37,398 nucleotides of DNA. It comes from Rhodoferax sp. (lineage in GTDB: Bacteria; Pseudomonadota; Gammaproteobacteria; Burkholderiales; Burkholderiaceae_C). Location of the stretch: positions 1 through 37,398 of the forward strand of contig JAGPBF010000014.1 of NCBI GenBank assembly GCA_018063505.1. The letters run 5' to 3'. Positions within the stretch are counted from its first letter, which is position 1, and each line of letters begins with the position of its first letter. Positions 24,412 to 33,259 of the stretch are shown one piece after another. Both the position numbers and the translations under genes were made by a program. Under the pieces are notes generated by a model, which worked only from the letters and a program-made list of their open reading frames with translations, searched no databases and was not told the origin of the DNA.

Positions 24412-24429
24412 GCAGCGAACACGACGACC

Positions 24430-25110
24430 ATGCGCAATCTGACACGTTTCATACCGGGCGAAGACATCCGCGCCGTCACGCATTGGGACTTCGGTGATGT
24501 CGACGCTGATCTGCTCAAACTCGCCGAACTCGATCGTGCGCGGCAATCCGCAGTCGACCATGCGCTCAAGCAGGTCGTGCGCGAGCAGGGTCACGCCGAG
24601 GGATTTGCCGACGGATTCGCGCAAGGACACGCCACCGCGGTATTGCAGGGCGAGCAACAGCTTCAGGCCTATATCGATGGCCAGGGACGTGAGGCGGCCG
24701 GGCGGTTTGCGAACCTGCTGCTCGTGGCCCAGGAGCAACTGGCCGAGTCGCAGCAGGTGATGGCGCGGGGCGTGCTGGAGCTGGCCTGCGAGGTGGCCCG
24801 GCAGATTCTGCGCCATGAGTTGTCGGTGAATCCGAATGTGGTGCTACCGGTCGTGCGTGAAGGCCTGCAGCTGCTCAGTGACGACAGCAAAAGTGCGGTG
24901 GTCCGCCTCAATCCGCTGGACATGGATGTGTTGCAGGACACCTTGCAGACCGAATTCGCGTCGCTTTCGCTGACGCTGACGCCGGACAGCAGCATTGCGC
25001 CCGGCGGCTGCCGGATATCGAGTGCCGGCGCCGTGGTCGACGGCGATCTGCATCTGCGTTGGCGCAGGGCCGTCGCCAAACTCGGCCTGGATCTGGACTG
25101 GGATGACTGA
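24430..25110 (+). CDS. fliH: FliH, export ATPase regulator
   Basis: A 226-residue protein. It contains the FliH-type GxxxG-like segment GHAEGFADGFAQGHATAVLQ, a long helix, and a C-terminal domain (ARQILRHELSVNPNVVLPVV; VRLNPLDMDVLQ; DSSIAPGGCRISSAGAVVDG) shared with T3SS stator proteins. FliH holds FliI inactive and anchors it near the C ring. Its end overlaps the start of fliI by 8 bases. Confidence 0.94.
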   Translation: MRNLTRFIPGEDIRAVTHWDFGDVDADLLKLAELDRARQSAVDHALKQVVREQGHAEGFADGFAQGHATAVLQGEQQLQAYIDGQGREAAGRFANLLLVAQEQLAESQQVMARGVLELACEVARQILRHELSVNPNVVLPVVREGLQLLSDDSKSAVVRLNPLDMDVLQDTLQTEFASLSLTLTPDSSIAPGGCRISSAGAVVDGDLHLRWRRAVAKLGLDLDWDD

Positions 25111-26524
25111 CGCATTGGTCACCGACCAGCCGGCCGCCTGGCAGCAATTGCTCGAGGACGCCTGTGCCCGCGTGCGGGTGGGCACCAGCCTGGAGCAACG
25201 CGGCACCTTGACCCGGCTGGCAGGCCTGGTGCTCGAGGCCAGTGGTCTGCGTATTCCGGTGGGCAGCCAGTGCCATATTCGTTCTCCGTCACTCCCGCCG
25301 GTGCTGGCCGAAGTGGTGGGCTTTTCGCAGGATCGGGCTTATCTGATGCCGGCTGGTGATGTGCACGGGTTGACCAGTGGCGCCAGTGTGGTGCCGGCCG
25401 CGGCCTTCGTGCCGGTGCCGCGACTCGGTCATGCGACTCACCAGGATTCGGACCTCGACGTCGGGCGTCTGCGCCTGCCGCTGGGGCAGGGATTGCTCGG
25501 CCGTGTGGTGGATGCCCATGGTGCACCCATGGACCGCATGGGACCGATCCTCGACGTGGCGCCGGTGGCGCTGGACCGCAGTCCGGTCAATGCGATGGAC
25601 CGCGCGCCCATCCGGGAGGTTCTCGATACCGGCATCCGCGCGATCAACGCCTTGCTGACCATCGGGCGCGGGCAACGCATCGGCTTGTTCTCGGGTTCGG
25701 GGGTCGGCAAGAGCGTGTTGCTGGGCATGATGGCGCGCTACACCAGCGCCGACGTGATCGTGGTGGGTCTGATCGGTGAGCGGGGCCGTGAGGTGAAAGA
25801 GTTCATCGAGGACATCCTGGGGGATGACGGGCGTGCCCGATCGGTGGTGGTGGCAGCCCCGGCCGATTCGCCGCCGATGGTGCGCATGCAGGGCGCTGCG
25901 TATGCCACAGCCATCGCCGAGAGTTTTCGAGATCAGGGCAAACATGTGTTGCTGCTGATGGATTCGCTGACACGGTATGCGATGGCGCAGCGCGAGATCG
26001 CGCTGGCCATCGGGGAGCCGCCGGCGACCAAGGGTTATCCGCCATCGTGTTTCGCCAAGTTGCCACAACTGGTCGAGCGCAGCGGAAACGGTCTGCATGG
26101 CGTAGGCTCCATCACCGCGTTTTACACGGTTCTGTCCGAAGGCGACGACCAGCAGGACCCGATTGCCGATGCTGCGCGCGCCATCCTGGACGGACACATC
26201 GTGTTGTCGCGCTCGCTGGCCGAAGCCGGCCACTATCCGGCCATCGACGTTGCGCAGTCTGCATCGCGCGTGATGCACAACGTGGTTCCGGCCGGCCATT
26301 TCGAAATGGCGCGGCGGTTTCGCGCCACCAGTGCCAGATACGAGAAAGGGCGTGATCTGGTACAGATTGGCGCGTATGTCGGAGGATCGGACGCGGCGAT
26401 GGATCGCGCAATCACCTTGCATGAGCCAATGCAGGCTTTCCTGCAGCAGGACATGCACGCGCCGGCGACCTTGCCCGACAGCCTGACGGACATGGCCATG
26501 GTGCTGGGCGAGGTAGTCCAGTGA
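25103..26524 (+). CDS. fliI: FliI, flagellar export ATPase
   Basis: A 473-residue F1-beta-like ATPase. Walker A SGSGVGKS is at residues 197-204, with the T3SS ATPase signature GLIGERGREVKEFIEDILGD, the Walker B region GKHVLLLMDSLTRYAMAQRE and the GEPPATKGYPPSCFAKLPQL segment. It forms the hexameric export ATPase with FliH and FliJ. The chosen start is the ATG giving MTDALVTDQP, which overlaps the fliH stop; a frame running 36 codons further upstream is a shadow of fliH. Confidence 0.97.
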   Translation: MTDALVTDQPAAWQQLLEDACARVRVGTSLEQRGTLTRLAGLVLEASGLRIPVGSQCHIRSPSLPPVLAEVVGFSQDRAYLMPAGDVHGLTSGASVVPAAAFVPVPRLGHATHQDSDLDVGRLRLPLGQGLLGRVVDAHGAPMDRMGPILDVAPVALDRSPVNAMDRAPIREVLDTGIRAINALLTIGRGQRIGLFSGSGVGKSVLLGMMARYTSADVIVVGLIGERGREVKEFIEDILGDDGRARSVVVAAPADSPPMVRMQGAAYATAIAESFRDQGKHVLLLMDSLTRYAMAQREIALAIGEPPATKGYPPSCFAKLPQLVERSGNGLHGVGSITAFYTVLSEGDDQQDPIADAARAILDGHIVLSRSLAEAGHYPAIDVAQSASRVMHNVVPAGHFEMARRFRATSARYEKGRDLVQIGAYVGGSDAAMDRAITLHEPMQAFLQQDMHAPATLPDSLTDMAMVLGEVVQ

Positions 26525-26561
26525 CCCGGGCGCGTTTGCCGGCTGCGTGCAGGAGCCGCTC

Positions 26562-27029
26562 GTGACCGCCGTGAGCGGACTGCTGGTGGCGATCGATTTG
26601 GCAACGCGCCAGCGCGACGACGCCGCAATGGTGGTGGCCCAGGTGGTACGCCGCTTCGAACATGCGCGCCAGCAACTGGAACAGCTGCAGAGTTACGCGG
26701 CCGACACGGCGGGGCGCTGGTCGGTGGCGTCGCAGGCCAGTGCGACACCGCAGATCGTCGGCCACTATTACCAGTTCATGGAACGCCTGGAGCAGACCAT
26801 CGACATGCAGCAAGCGGCCATGGCTGGTGTGCAGCGCCAGCGTGAAGCGGCACAGCAGGTGTTGCTGGAGATCGAAATCCGGATGGCCGGATTGACCCGT
26901 CTGCTGGACAAGCGCCGCTCCGAGATGGCACGGACACATGCGATGCGTGAACAACGGCAGTCGGACGAACTGGCCGCACTGATGCATCGGCGCATGGCCA
27001 CGGCCAGAGAAAACAGGGGAAATTCATGA
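26562..27029 (+). CDS. fliJ: FliJ, export apparatus stalk protein
   Basis: A 155-residue coiled-coil protein (VVRRFEHARQQLEQLQSYAA; QQVLLEIEIRMAGLTRLLDK, RRSEMARTHAMREQRQSDEL), the FliJ layout. FliJ acts like the gamma stalk of the FliI hexamer and couples it to FlhA. I chose the GTG at 26562 because AGGAG ends six bases before it; GTG at 26547 is an alternative that adds five residues. The stop overlaps the fliK start by 4 bases. Confidence 0.88.
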   Translation: MTAVSGLLVAIDLATRQRDDAAMVVAQVVRRFEHARQQLEQLQSYAADTAGRWSVASQASATPQIVGHYYQFMERLEQTIDMQQAAMAGVQRQREAAQQVLLEIEIRMAGLTRLLDKRRSEMARTHAMREQRQSDELAALMHRRMATARENRGNS

Positions 27030-28258
27030 GTATCGAGATCCGTCCACCCGCAGCCCCATCAAACCCGGTTGGCAAGTCAAGTGCCGATGCGGGTCGCACC
27101 CGCGCGAACGGCACACAGGGCGACGGTGACGCTGCTGCGGTATCTTTCTTGTCCTTGCTCGGTGCCATGGGCGAAGGCCTGCCCAACCCGTTGGTGTTGG
27201 CAGTTGGCGCGACGGCCGCCGACGCCGGCCTGGCCGAAGCCCAGCGAACCGCTGCCGTCCTGGTGAACGACACCGTACTCACGGGGGTCCCGGTACCCGC
27301 TGCGCTGGCTTCGGTTCAGCTACCGGCCGATGGCAAGCCGGCGGCGTTGCCTGGTGCGAATCATCCGTCCGCGGGCGGACGGTGGACCGGGGTGCAAGGC
27401 GGCGGCCCGGCCACCGGCCAACAGCAGATGGCGGACGAAGCTGCGCCGCTGGTTATGCCCTCTGGCGGCGGCAACGACACCCAGTCGTTGCAGCAGCTGG
27501 CCGCGGACAGTGCGCTGGGGCAGATGGACAAACCCGCGCCAACTGCTTCGTCCAGGGATTTCGCGGCACGGGTAGAGGCCGCGCGAATTGCCGCCGAAGC
27601 CGTTGTGGCTGCACCGCAGGCAGGTTCCCAGGCGGGGGCGGTGGGCAACACCGTCGCGCCGCAGTTCGCGTCGATGTTCGATGTGTCGGCGGCAGGGCTG
27701 CGTACAGGCGGTAGCCCGCAGCGTAATCAGGAGCGGCTCCAGGCCCGGTCGAGCGCGCCGGGAACCAGCCCGGGCTTCGTGGCCTGGGGTGATGCGACGC
27801 CGGCCGGCACCAGCCATGGCGCCAGCGCAGTTTATGCGCCAGGCGCGATGACGCCGGCGCCCGCGACCGCCATGGCCGAGAAAATGCATTACTGGGTGTC
27901 GCGTGGGGTGCAGAGCGCCGCGTTGCAGCTCGATGCATTTGGGGGCGGGACGGTCGACGTCAGCATTGCTGTCAAGGGCGACTCGGCGGTAGTCGAATTC
28001 CGCACCGATCAGCCGCAGGCACGCCAGATGTTGCTTGACGCGATGCCGCAGCTCAAGGAGCTGCTCGCGGGCGAAGGCCTGATGCTGTCCGGTGGTTTTG
28101 TCGGCGGATCGACCCAACAAGACACGCAATCGCGCCATCGCGACGGTCAGTCACCGGGTGCCCGGTCCGTCACAATGGTGTCGACGCCCGAACCTGTCAC
28201 GGGCCGTCCGGCGCCGGTCGGGGCAACTGCTGGCGCAAGCGTAGATCTGTTCGTCTGA
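27026..28258 (+). CDS. fliK: FliK, hook-length control protein
   Basis: A 410-residue protein, Ala/Gly/Pro-rich and poorly conserved over its N-terminal 270 residues, as expected for the FliK ruler. The C-terminal domain (SAALQLDAFGGGTVDVSIAV, KGDSAVVEFRTDQPQARQML, PQLKELLAGEGLMLSGGFVG) matches the Flg_hook domain that contacts FlhB. FliK measures the hook and triggers the FlhB specificity switch. ATGA overlap with fliJ, and last gene before a terminator. Confidence 0.9.
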   Translation: MSIEIRPPAAPSNPVGKSSADAGRTRANGTQGDGDAAAVSFLSLLGAMGEGLPNPLVLAVGATAADAGLAEAQRTAAVLVNDTVLTGVPVPAALASVQLPADGKPAALPGANHPSAGGRWTGVQGGGPATGQQQMADEAAPLVMPSGGGNDTQSLQQLAADSALGQMDKPAPTASSRDFAARVEAARIAAEAVVAAPQAGSQAGAVGNTVAPQFASMFDVSAAGLRTGGSPQRNQERLQARSSAPGTSPGFVAWGDATPAGTSHGASAVYAPGAMTPAPATAMAEKMHYWVSRGVQSAALQLDAFGGGTVDVSIAVKGDSAVVEFRTDQPQARQMLLDAMPQLKELLAGEGLMLSGGFVGGSTQQDTQSRHRDGQSPGARSVTMVSTPEPVTGRPAPVGATAGASVDLFV

Positions 28259-28281
28259 CACGCAATTGCGGCGCCAGAGGC

Positions 28282-28308
28282 CGGGATTGCCATGGAATCC
28301 CGCCCTTT
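28282..28308 (+). terminator. Hairpin after fliK
   Basis: CGGGATT (28282-28288), loop GCCATGG, AATCCCG (28296-28302): a perfect 7-bp stem followed by CCCTTTAT. It lies 24 bases past the fliK stop and about 70 bases before fliL, suggesting fliFGHIJK and fliLMNOPQR are separate transcripts, or partly so. Confidence 0.55.
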
Positions 28309-28374
28309 ATCGGTCCTTCGCACTACAACGGGTGCAGAATAATCCTCTTTGCAATGTGCCATCGAGGATGATTT

Positions 28375-28956
28375 GTGTCTACCAAACCTGCTGAAGCTGC
28401 CGCTGCGCCACCCAAGAGCAAGAAGTTGTTGTTGATTGTGCTGCTGCTGGTGCTGGTCGTCGTGCTGGTGGGTGGGGGTGGTTTCCTCTACCTCAGCAAG
28501 CAGCGGGCTGCGGCTGCTTATGACGATCAGGAGCAGCCGCAGGCAGCCGCGCACAAGGGCCCGGCCGGGCCACCGGTTTATCTGCCGCTGGACAACATGG
28601 TGGTCAATCTTGCCGACCCGGGCGGCGAGCGGGTGGCGCAGGTTGGCATCACTTTCGAGCTGCGTGATGCGGCCGCGGCCGAGACGGTCAAACAGTTTCT
28701 ACCGACCATTCGCAGTGGCGTATTGCTGCTGGTCTCGCAGAAGACGTCCGAAGAAATGCTGCAACGCGAAGGCAAGGAAAAGCTGGCCAACGACATCCTG
28801 CGCGAGGCGGCGCGCCCGTTTGGTGGCATGGAGGGCGAAGAAGAGGCCGAGCCGCCGAAAGCCGGCGCAGCGAAATCCCGAAAGTCAAGCAACAAGGTGC
28901 GGCCAGGAGATCTGCCGGTCCAGCGTGTTCTTTTCTCCAGTTTCATCGTGCAATAA
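28375..28956 (+). CDS. fliL: FliL, stator-associated basal-body protein
   Basis: A 193-residue protein with a short cytoplasmic N-terminus (Lys/Ala/Pro-rich), one membrane helix (LLLIVLLLVLVVVLVGGGGF) and a periplasmic FliL domain (YLPLDNMVVNLADPGGERVA; VGITFELRDAAAAETVKQFL; C-terminal PVQRVLFSSFIVQ). FliL supports stator function and motility. An Ala/Lys/Ser-rich insert at about residues 150-178 is longer than usual. The start is GTG with AGGA upstream. Confidence 0.95.
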   Translation: MSTKPAEAAAAPPKSKKLLLIVLLLVLVVVLVGGGGFLYLSKQRAAAAYDDQEQPQAAAHKGPAGPPVYLPLDNMVVNLADPGGERVAQVGITFELRDAAAAETVKQFLPTIRSGVLLLVSQKTSEEMLQREGKEKLANDILREAARPFGGMEGEEEAEPPKAGAAKSRKSSNKVRPGDLPVQRVLFSSFIVQ

Positions 28957-28976
28957 GACTTGGCGCAGGATTGAAC

Positions 28977-29981
28977 ATGAGTGAATCATTCTTGTCACAG
29001 GAAGAGGTCGACGCCCTGCTCGAGGGTGTGACCGGCGAAAGCCAGAAGGAAGTCGAGCAGGCGGCGCAAAAGGGCGAGGTCCGGCCATACGACATCTCGA
29101 GCCAGGAACGTATCGTCCGCGGTCGCATGCCGACCATGGAGATCGTCAACGAACGCTTTGCGCGCAATCTGCGCCTGGGCTTGTTCAACCTGATCCGCCG
29201 CACGCCGGAAGTGTCCATCGGCTCGATTGCCGTGCAGCGTTTCGGCGCTTTTCTGCGTGAGCTGGCGGTTCCGACCAATTTCAACATCATGGCGGTTCGA
29301 CCGCTGCGCGGCAACTGCCTGATCGTGTGTGAACCGGCGCTGATTTTCGGCGTGATCGATACCTTGTATGGCGGTACCGGAAAGTTCCAGACCCGTATCG
29401 AGGGGCGCGACTTTTCAGCTACCGAGCATCGGGTTATCGCACGCCTGGTCAAGGTGGTGGCCGACGAATACAAAAAGGCGTGGAAGGGAATCTATCCGAT
29501 CGAGCTGGAATACCAGCGCTCGGAAATGCAGCCCCAGTTTGCCAACGTGGCCACACCCAGCGAGGTGGTGATCTGCACGTCGTTCCAGCTCGAAATCGGC
29601 GAGGTCGCCGGGGCCGTGCATTTCTGCATGCCTTATGCCACGCTTGAGCCGATCCGCGACGTGCTGTATTCGTCGACGCAGGGCGACTCCATGGAGGTGG
29701 ACCGCCGCTGGGTCAATGTTTTGACACATGAGATCCAGGCAGTCGAGATCACGATGGTTGCCGAACTGGCGCGAACACGTACCACGGTCGAGCAACTGCT
29801 GGCCATGAAGGCGGGCGACTTCATCGAGCTCGACCGCGCACCGCGCATCCAGGCGACCATCGACGGAGTCCCGATGTTCGATTGCCAGTACGGAACCCAT
29901 AACGCGAAGTATGCGATCCGGATCGACAAGAGCCTGAGGAACTACGACCTGGATTGGACGGGAGACAGACATGGCAAATGA
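28977..29981 (+). CDS. fliM: FliM, rotor switch protein
   Basis: A 334-residue C-ring protein. Residues 1-18 (MSESFLSQEEVDALLEGV) contain the conserved phospho-CheY-binding helix LSQ.E.DALL. The central domain (VSIGSIAVQRFGAFLRELAV; FGVIDTLYGGTGKFQTRIEG) and the C-terminal SpoA-like domain (LLAMKAGDFIELDRAPRIQA) are intact. The intact CheY-binding end fits with cheY being retained in this window. The start is the ATG at 28977. The end overlaps fliN by 11 bases. Confidence 0.97.
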   Translation: MSESFLSQEEVDALLEGVTGESQKEVEQAAQKGEVRPYDISSQERIVRGRMPTMEIVNERFARNLRLGLFNLIRRTPEVSIGSIAVQRFGAFLRELAVPTNFNIMAVRPLRGNCLIVCEPALIFGVIDTLYGGTGKFQTRIEGRDFSATEHRVIARLVKVVADEYKKAWKGIYPIELEYQRSEMQPQFANVATPSEVVICTSFQLEIGEVAGAVHFCMPYATLEPIRDVLYSSTQGDSMEVDRRWVNVLTHEIQAVEITMVAELARTRTTVEQLLAMKAGDFIELDRAPRIQATIDGVPMFDCQYGTHNAKYAIRIDKSLRNYDLDWTGDRHGK

Positions 29982-30426
29982 CGAGCCGCAAGGCAATGAC
30001 AAGCGCGCCGGCGCCGATGCCGCAGGCGGTGAACACGCGGGCGAGTGGGCCGAGGCGCTGGTCGATCAGAAAGATGGTGGCCTGGACGAAGATCCGCCCG
30101 GTGGTGTGTTGTCGGGCGATCGTCCGGCGCGGCCGTTCGGGGGCACCGGCGAGGGCCAGGTCAATGACATCAACATGGTGCTGGACATCCCGGTTCAGCT
30201 GTCGGTCGAACTCGGGCGTACCCGGGTCTCGATCAAGCACATCCTGCAGTTGGGCCAGGGATCGGTGGTCGAGCTCGACGCCTTGGCTGGAGAGCCGATG
30301 GACGTGCTGGTCAATGGTTATCTGATAGCCCAGGGTGAAGTTGTCGTGGTCAACGACAAATTCGGTATCCGGTTGACCGACGTGGTGACCCCATCCGAGC
30401 GCTTGCGGCGCATCAACAAGGGTTGA
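29971..30426 (+). CDS. fliN: FliN, rotor switch protein
   Basis: A 151-residue protein. The C-terminal 85 residues are the SpoA domain of FliN (INMVLDIPVQLSVELGRTRV; ILQLGQGSVVELDALAGEPM; DVLVNGYLIAQGEVVVVNDK). About 65 acidic, Gly-rich residues precede it; enterobacterial FliN has a shorter one. FliN forms the base of the C ring and docks FliH. Overlaps fliM by 11 bases. Confidence 0.96.
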   Translation: MANDEPQGNDKRAGADAAGGEHAGEWAEALVDQKDGGLDEDPPGGVLSGDRPARPFGGTGEGQVNDINMVLDIPVQLSVELGRTRVSIKHILQLGQGSVVELDALAGEPMDVLVNGYLIAQGEVVVVNDKFGIRLTDVVTPSERLRRINKG

Positions 30427-30434
30427 TCGGGCAC

Positions 30435-30749
30435 ATGACGCAGACCCTGCTTACCGTTGCGGCATTCGTCTTGCTGCTGGCCATGGTGCCGATGGCCATC
30501 AAATGGCTGCAGAGCCGTGGTGTTGCCACCGGGCCCGCCAATGGTGCGGTCAGCCGGGTGTTGTCGGCGGTGGCCGTGGGGCCGCATCAACGCGTGGTGA
30601 CCTTGGAGGTCGGGCCCGCGCACGACCGCGTCTGTCTGGTGCTGGGTGTGACGGCGCAATCGATCTCCTGTCTGCATTCGACGCCAGCGGACGCGCGGCC
30701 GAGCGCGGGTGCGGTCGATGCCTTGTCGGTCACGGTGCCTCGCACCTGA
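30435..30749 (+). CDS. fliO: FliO, export gate assembly factor
   Basis: A 104-residue protein with one membrane helix (LLTVAAFVLLLAMVPMAIKW) and a small cytosolic domain (LSAVAVGPHQRVVTLEVG, DRVCLVLGVTAQSISCLHS), the FliO layout. It helps FliP assemble. The ATG at 30435 is chosen; an in-frame TTG 12 bases earlier is a weaker alternative. It lies between fliN and fliP, the normal position. Confidence 0.9.
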   Translation: MTQTLLTVAAFVLLLAMVPMAIKWLQSRGVATGPANGAVSRVLSAVAVGPHQRVVTLEVGPAHDRVCLVLGVTAQSISCLHSTPADARPSAGAVDALSVTVPRT

Positions 30750-30773
30750 GCGCTCGACACACCGGATCTCTTC

Positions 30774-31553
30774 ATGACGACTGCTGGAACTCGCCGTGCG
30801 GACTGGCTGCTCCGAAGCCTGCTGGTGCTGCTTGCGTTGCTTGTCCACGGAGCAGTGTCGGCCCAGATTGCGCCAGCGCCGGGACAACTGCCACTGCTGG
30901 TAGGCACAGGACCGGGCGGAAACAGCTATTCGGTCCCGATCCAGACGCTGCTGTTCTTCACGGCGTTGTCGTTTTTGCCGGCGGTGTTGCTGATGATGAC
31001 CGGATTCACCCGTATCGTCATCGTGTTGTCGCTGTTGCGCCAGGCCTTGGGCACGCAGGCCTCGCCACCCAATCAGGTGATCGTCGGCCTGTCGCTTTTC
31101 CTGACCGTCTTCGTCATGGGGCCCACACTCGACCGGGTCTACGAGGATGCGTATCTGCCTTACAGCAAGAACGCGATCGCGTTCGAGCAGGCGCTGGACA
31201 AGGCCGAGGTACCGATGCGCGCGTTCATGGCCAAGCAGACCCGCCAATCGGACCTGTCGCTGTTCGTTCGGCTGGCCAAGCTGCCGCCGGGCGCGACCGC
31301 CGAGACAGTGCCGATGCGGGTGCTGGTACCGGCGTTCGTGACCAGTGAGCTCAAATCGGCATTCCAGATCGGCTTCATGATCTTCATTCCGTTCCTGGTG
31401 ATCGATATCGTCGTGGCCAGTGTGTTGATGTCGCTGGGCATGATGATGCTGTCCCCGGTGTTGGTCGCCTTGCCGTTCAAGCTGATGCTGTTCGTGCTGG
31501 CGGACGGGTGGAACCTGCTGATCGGCTCGCTGGCCGCCAGCTTTGCACCCTGA
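30774..31553 (+). CDS. fliP: FliP, export gate channel protein
   Basis: A 259-residue membrane protein with an N-terminal signal peptide ([20 protein letters not shown]). Family motifs include [40 protein letters not shown], and the C-terminal [20 protein letters not shown] with [20 protein letters not shown]. FliP forms the central pore with FliQ and FliR. Usual order and spacing. Confidence 0.98.
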   Translation: MTTAGTRRADWLLRSLLVLLALLVHGAVSAQIAPAPGQLPLLVGTGPGGNSYSVPIQTLLFFTALSFLPAVLLMMTGFTRIVIVLSLLRQALGTQASPPNQVIVGLSLFLTVFVMGPTLDRVYEDAYLPYSKNAIAFEQALDKAEVPMRAFMAKQTRQSDLSLFVRLAKLPPGATAETVPMRVLVPAFVTSELKSAFQIGFMIFIPFLVIDIVVASVLMSLGMMMLSPVLVALPFKLMLFVLADGWNLLIGSLAASFAP

Positions 31554-31574
31554 GTCTGTGGCAAGGAGTCCAGC

Positions 31575-31844
31575 ATGAATGCGCAGATGGTGCTCACGAT
31601 GGGTCAGGAGGCCTTGCTGACGCTGCTGATGGTGGCCGCCCCGATTCTGGGCATCGTGCTGGTCGTGGGCCTGGTGATCAGCCTGTTTCAGGCGATCACG
31701 CAGATCAACGAAGCCACTTTGACATTCATCCCCAAGCTGATCGCCGCAATGCTGGCACTGGCCATTGCCGGTCCCTGGATGCTGAGCATGCTGGTGGACT
31801 TCATCCGTCACACGATCGAATCGATTCCTGGATCATTGATCTGA
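31575..31844 (+). CDS. fliQ: FliQ, export gate protein
   Basis: An 89-residue protein with two membrane helices. Motifs ILGIVLVVGLVISLFQAITQ and INEATLTFIPKLIAAMLALA are diagnostic of FliQ. It packs around FliP-FliR in the export gate. It begins 21 bases after fliP with an AAGGAG ribosome site. Confidence 0.98.
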   Translation: MNAQMVLTMGQEALLTLLMVAAPILGIVLVVGLVISLFQAITQINEATLTFIPKLIAAMLALAIAGPWMLSMLVDFIRHTIESIPGSLI

Positions 31845-31860
31845 CAGCGCAGGCCTGGTC

Positions 31861-32625
31861 GTGATCTCGATATCCGAAGCCCAGATCGTCGCCTGGTTGT
31901 CTCCGATCCTGTGGCCGTTTCTCCGTGTTTTGGCGGTGTTCACGGCTGCGCCGGTGTTTTCGTCGCGCGCGTTCCCGGTCCGGGCCCGGATCGGCCTGGC
32001 GTTTCTGATTGCCTATGCGGCGCAGGCCAGCATGCCGGATCAGCCGGTGATCGACATCAATGGCCCTGAAGCATTGGGCGCCGTGGTCCAGCAGGTCGGG
32101 ATCGGTCTGGCGATCGGCTTTGCTGTGCGATTGATCTTTGGCGCCTTCGAGCTTGCAGGTCAGATCGTCGGGTTCCAGATGGGCCTGGGGTTTGCGTCGT
32201 TTTTTGATCCATCCACCAGCGCCCAGTCCAGTGCCATGGGTCGGTTCTACAACAACATGGCGGTGTTGCTGTTTATCGTGCTCAATGGCCACCTGCTGGT
32301 CCTGATGGCGGTCATGCACAGCTTCACGGCATTTCCGGTCGACCAGAACTTTTTGCAGGCGCTCAGGGAACTCCGCATGCATGAACTGGGTGCCGACTTG
32401 TTTGCCAGTGCCTTCTGGATTGCGTTACCCGTGGTCGCGATGCTGATGTTCGCCAACCTGGCGCTGGGCATTGTCTCGCGCGTGGCGCCGCAGATGAATA
32501 TTTTCGCGATCGGATTTCCGATCACGCTGTCGGTGGGGCTGATCGGCGTCGCCGTCACCTTGCCGATGCTCGAGCATCCCTTCTCTGCATTGATGCAGCG
32601 CATGCTCGACATGTTCGCCCGCTGA
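31861..32625 (+). CDS. fliR: FliR, export gate protein
   Basis: A 254-residue protein with six predicted membrane helices. Motifs include WPFLRVLAVFTAAPVFSSRA, FGAFELAGQIVGFQMGLGFA and VAPQMNIFAIGFPITLSVGL. FliR completes the FliPQR pore. The start is GTG 16 bases after fliQ. Last gene of the fliLMNOPQR operon; it is followed only 4 bases later by the convergent stop of a regulator gene. Confidence 0.97.
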   Translation: MISISEAQIVAWLSPILWPFLRVLAVFTAAPVFSSRAFPVRARIGLAFLIAYAAQASMPDQPVIDINGPEALGAVVQQVGIGLAIGFAVRLIFGAFELAGQIVGFQMGLGFASFFDPSTSAQSSAMGRFYNNMAVLLFIVLNGHLLVLMAVMHSFTAFPVDQNFLQALRELRMHELGADLFASAFWIALPVVAMLMFANLALGIVSRVAPQMNIFAIGFPITLSVGLIGVAVTLPMLEHPFSALMQRMLDMFAR

Positions 32626-32629
32626 GTCC

Positions 32630-33259
32630 TCAAACCATGTTGTTGCGGATGGCGTAGACGGTCAGTTCGGCGTTGTTCGATAGCTTCAGCTTCTCCAGCA
32701 CGCGCGAGCGGTAGACACTGACGGTCTTGGGGCTGAGCATCAGTTCGGTTGCGATGTCCGACAGGCGCTTGCCCGATGCGATCTTGAGCAGGGTCTGCAT
32801 TTCGCGCTCCGACAAGGACGCGTGCAGCACCTCGCTGGTGGGTGCATGCAGGTTGTCCACCAGCATTTGCGCCACGGCCGGACTGACGTATTTCTTGCCC
32901 AGGGCTACGGTGCGCACCGCTTCCACCAGTTCGGCCGGGTCACCGGCCTTGTTGACATAACCCTGCGCGCCGGCCCGCAAGCAGCGAATGGCGTACTGGT
33001 CTTCCGGATACATCGAGACGATCAATACACGGACCTGCAGGTCCGTGTCCTTGAGACTGGCCAGAACCTCCAGTCCGCCGCGCCCAGGAAGGCTCAGGTC
33101 GAGCACCAGCACGTCGCACGGAGTGTTGCGCAGCGCATCGCGGACTTCCGAATAGCTGCCCGCCTCGGCCACGACCTCGATATCTGGCGCATCGGCCAGC
33201 GTGTCACGAATGCCGCGCCGAACCACGGCATGGTCGTCACAGAGAATTACCCTTGTCAT
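32630..33259 (-). CDS. LuxR/NarL-family response regulator
   Basis: A 209-residue regulator. The receiver domain (1-120) has the acidic pair D8-D9, the phospho-acceptor D54 (LVLDLSLPG) and the conserved lysine in YVNKAGDPAEL. The C-terminal LuxR-type DNA-binding domain spans about residues 145-205 (LSEREMQTLLKIASGKRLSD ... SPKTVSVYRSRVLEKLKL). Its start overlaps the stop of the upstream kinase gene by 4 bases (ATGA), so the two are coupled and very likely cognate partners. Target genes cannot be read from sequence. The convergence with fliR at 4 bases may produce antisense overlap of transcripts. Confidence 0.93.
   Translation of the reverse strand: MTRVILCDDHAVVRRGIRDTLADAPDIEVVAEAGSYSEVRDALRNTPCDVLVLDLSLPGRGGLEVLASLKDTDLQVRVLIVSMYPEDQYAIRCLRAGAQGYVNKAGDPAELVEAVRTVALGKKYVSPAVAQMLVDNLHAPTSEVLHASLSEREMQTLLKIASGKRLSDIATELMLSPKTVSVYRSRVLEKLKLSNNAELTVYAIRNNMV

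Noticed and set aside
23428..24816. 462-codon open frame on the minus strand across fliG and fliH
   Set aside because: Antisense to two certain genes, composition typical of a reverse-strand shadow, no recognisable motif.
30318..31811. 497-codon open frame on the minus strand across fliN-fliO-fliP-fliQ
   Set aside because: Rich in His, Gln and Arg, crosses four well-supported genes, no domain seen.
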